Shown one piece after another: positions 52,008 through 53,293 of a DNA stretch of 53,293 bases. The notes beneath the pieces are model-generated. The model was not told where the DNA came from. It saw nothing but the letters and a program-made list of their open reading frames with translations, and did not search any database. The translations under genes were made by a program, and so were the position numbers. Origin of the DNA: Cyclobacterium roseum (GTDB taxonomy: Bacteria; Bacteroidota; Bacteroidia; Cytophagales; Cyclobacteriaceae); contig NZ_WNKF01000026.1 of NCBI RefSeq assembly GCF_010119225.1, forward strand, positions 1-53,293, read 5' to 3'. Within the stretch, counting starts at the first letter, position 1; each line of letters starts with the position of its first letter.

Positions 52008-53159
52008 CTATTTTTCCATTTTCAGAACTGCGAATTTGCCTTTGTTCCAACCATGGACGAGTATGTATAATTGTTTGGACCCGTTTTCATTTACAAGGTG
52101 TGGCCAAACTTGATGAATATTTGTCAGGACAGGGATATCCAGATCTCCGGGGACTATAGTCGATACCAAATTATCACCTGTATGTACATATACGGGCGCG
52201 GATTTTTGTTCGCCAATAGCACTTAGCGCATTTAGGAAATAGTGTTCAGCTTTATAAGAGAGGTTACAAACGAGACTCCCTTCCGGTATATCATTGAAAG
52301 TCTCTACAAACTTTCCTTTTTTAGTGAATTTCACAACCTGCCCTGCGGCTCTGTTGGCGACAAAAATATGTTTTTCATGGGCGTATATACCATGTGCGGT
52401 TTGAAACTGTCCGGGGTTGTTTCCCTTTCCACCCCATGCGAGTTTTCCCCAGCTCCATTTGCCTCCATTTTCCTTAATTGTCATGACAAAATCTCCTTTG
52501 GAATACCCGTGGGCTACGTATAAGGTGCCATTCAAGTAGGTTACGTCTGTTACCCCAAAATTGCTGTCTTTTGATGCGAAGAACTCATTGGCGGGTTCAA
52601 ATTTGAATTCGGTACCTGTAGGCTTCACCATTTCACTAACAATTTTTCCATCCAGGGTTAAAACCAGTACTCTTTTGCCCTCTTGTGCCAGGGCGAGGTA
52701 TTTTTCACCCTTATGTACAAAGAAAACGATACCGTGAATATTATCTTTTAAACGCGAATCAGTTCCTATCGTTGACCATTTGGTAAGGTCGGGACTTATA
52801 CTGCACAGGCCGTATCCGGGGATTCCAGTATATACAATTCCCGTTTCGGGATCTTCATTAAAACCGCCGTGCATTCCCGCTTCAAATTCCCGGGCACCTT
52901 CTGGAAAAGCAGCCGTTAATTCTTTATCCCAGGAAAATATAAATTCACCCTGGCCAGTTACCAGTTTTGCCTGCTCGGGAATGTTGTCGGATACTGATGA
53001 CTCAACGTGATGATGCGCGATAGCAACATTTTCATGAGCATGGTGTGTGTGATCGTGGCTATGGGTATGGTTATGTTGGGTACTTTGCGCTGTAGAGGTG
53101 ATTGTAAATCCGAAATAGGTTATTAATGATAGTACAGCAAGTATCTTGTTTTTTAACAT
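52008..53159 (-). CDS. Secreted beta-propeller protein with His-rich N-terminus
   Basis: A 383-residue exported protein. The signal peptide ends near TSTAQ; right after it, residues 29-51 hold 11 His (HNHTHSHDHTHHAH and HHH), a probable metal-binding tail. The rest is a beta-propeller of NHL/6-bladed type with repeated strands ending in patterns such as GIVYTGIPGYGLCSI, GIVFFVHKGEKYLALAQ, GTLYVAHGYSKGDF, HGIYAHEKHIFVANRAAGQVVKF and IHQVWPHLVN. No catalytic residues are evident. The lutA-side flank contains the transposase remnant; the upstream side is AT-rich. A role in metal or ligand binding in the periplasm is inferred. Confidence 0.72.
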   Translation of the reverse strand: MLKNKILAVLSLITYFGFTITSTAQSTQHNHTHSHDHTHHAHENVAIAHHHVESSVSDNIPEQAKLVTGQGEFIFSWDKELTAAFPEGAREFEAGMHGGFNEDPETGIVYTGIPGYGLCSISPDLTKWSTIGTDSRLKDNIHGIVFFVHKGEKYLALAQEGKRVLVLTLDGKIVSEMVKPTGTEFKFEPANEFFASKDSNFGVTDVTYLNGTLYVAHGYSKGDFVMTIKENGGKWSWGKLAWGGKGNNPGQFQTAHGIYAHEKHIFVANRAAGQVVKFTKKGKFVETFNDIPEGSLVCNLSYKAEHYFLNALSAIGEQKSAPVYVHTGDNLVSTIVPGDLDIPVLTNIHQVWPHLVNENGSKQLYILVHGWNKGKFAVLKMEK

Positions 53160-53293
53160 TGGTAGTGAGTTTATTTTATAATTTTAGGAAAGTTAAACAT
53201 TTTCGTAAACTGGCTAAAACCAGCAATTAATTTTATACGTATCCATCCGAGGAACCCATTAGAATTAGGTAGGAATTATAGCAGGTAATGTTT

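Noticed and set aside
51910-52113. Small plus-strand frame after the transposase remnant
   Set aside because: It overlaps the end of the propeller gene, lacks family similarity and follows the broken homology of the remnant; no support for a real gene.

Overview
The window is a stretch of chromosome from a Bacteroidota bacterium, most likely of the order Cytophagales. This placement is inferred from family content, not computed. Several things point the same way: many promoters match the Bacteroidota pattern TTG/TTTG, about 20 bases, then TAnnTTTG; MurF and alanine racemase are fused; there is a PorT-type outer membrane protein next to ubiE; and DUF5606, DUF2480 and DUF6952-like genes, DUF3857 transglutaminase-like proteins and ThuA-type secreted proteins are present. 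Base composition is near 50 percent GC by eye, with one clearly AT-richer block at about 24.9-28.9 kb.

Layout. At 1-42 is the 5' end of a 16S rRNA gene running leftwards out of the window, with a long leader and a well-formed promoter at 374-405. Next on the minus strand is a core cluster rpmH-rnpA-S41 protease, followed by tsaB-DUF2480 (0.5-4.2 kb). From 4.2 to 17.7 kb lie mostly exported proteins: an M61 peptidase, a DoxX membrane protein, an operon of two M16 peptidases plus a small paralogue of the second one's C-terminal domain, a PHP-type lipoprotein, a dipeptidyl-peptidase IV type S9 peptidase and several small secreted proteins. At 17.9-24.9 kb are the murF-alr fusion, a lipoprotein-Wzi pair, an M28 peptidase and an unrecognised secreted protein. 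At 25.1-28.9 kb an AT-rich pair encodes a complete and a degenerate DUF3857/transglutaminase protein.

The middle (29-38 kb) holds thioredoxin with a DUF6952-like partner, a YjjX-type NTPase, a YebC regulator, type II NADH dehydrogenase, a small DUF2064 glycosyltransferase, ThuA, a VanX-like dipeptidase with an SDR, and ubiE with porT. The stretch 37.7-44.2 kb is housekeeping and stress: EngB GTPase, DUF5606, fructose-bisphosphatase, aspartate kinase, fructosamine kinase with a low-molecular-weight phosphatase, and a PerR-type repressor upstream of a 2-Cys peroxiredoxin. The right end holds a GT2 glycosyltransferase, a Zn/Cd-type P1B ATPase, an FMN-binding protein, a Tat-exported TIM-barrel protein, the lactate-oxidation operon lutABC, a decayed IS1595-type transposase fragment and a His-rich secreted beta-propeller protein.

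How they fit together. Most genes are independent housekeeping units with very tight packing: start/stop overlaps of 4-52 bases and several convergent gene ends that overlap. The clearest functional groupings are peroxide sensing and detoxification (PerR-peroxiredoxin), lactate oxidation (lutABC), envelope peptide turnover (seven peptidases in about 34 kb) and cell-wall precursor synthesis. No CRISPR array, prophage, intact insertion sequence or convincing new defence system was seen. The least explained material is the pair of DUF3857 genes, the M16-associated LolA-like domain family, the structured region before 15746 and a few secreted proteins without recognisable families.
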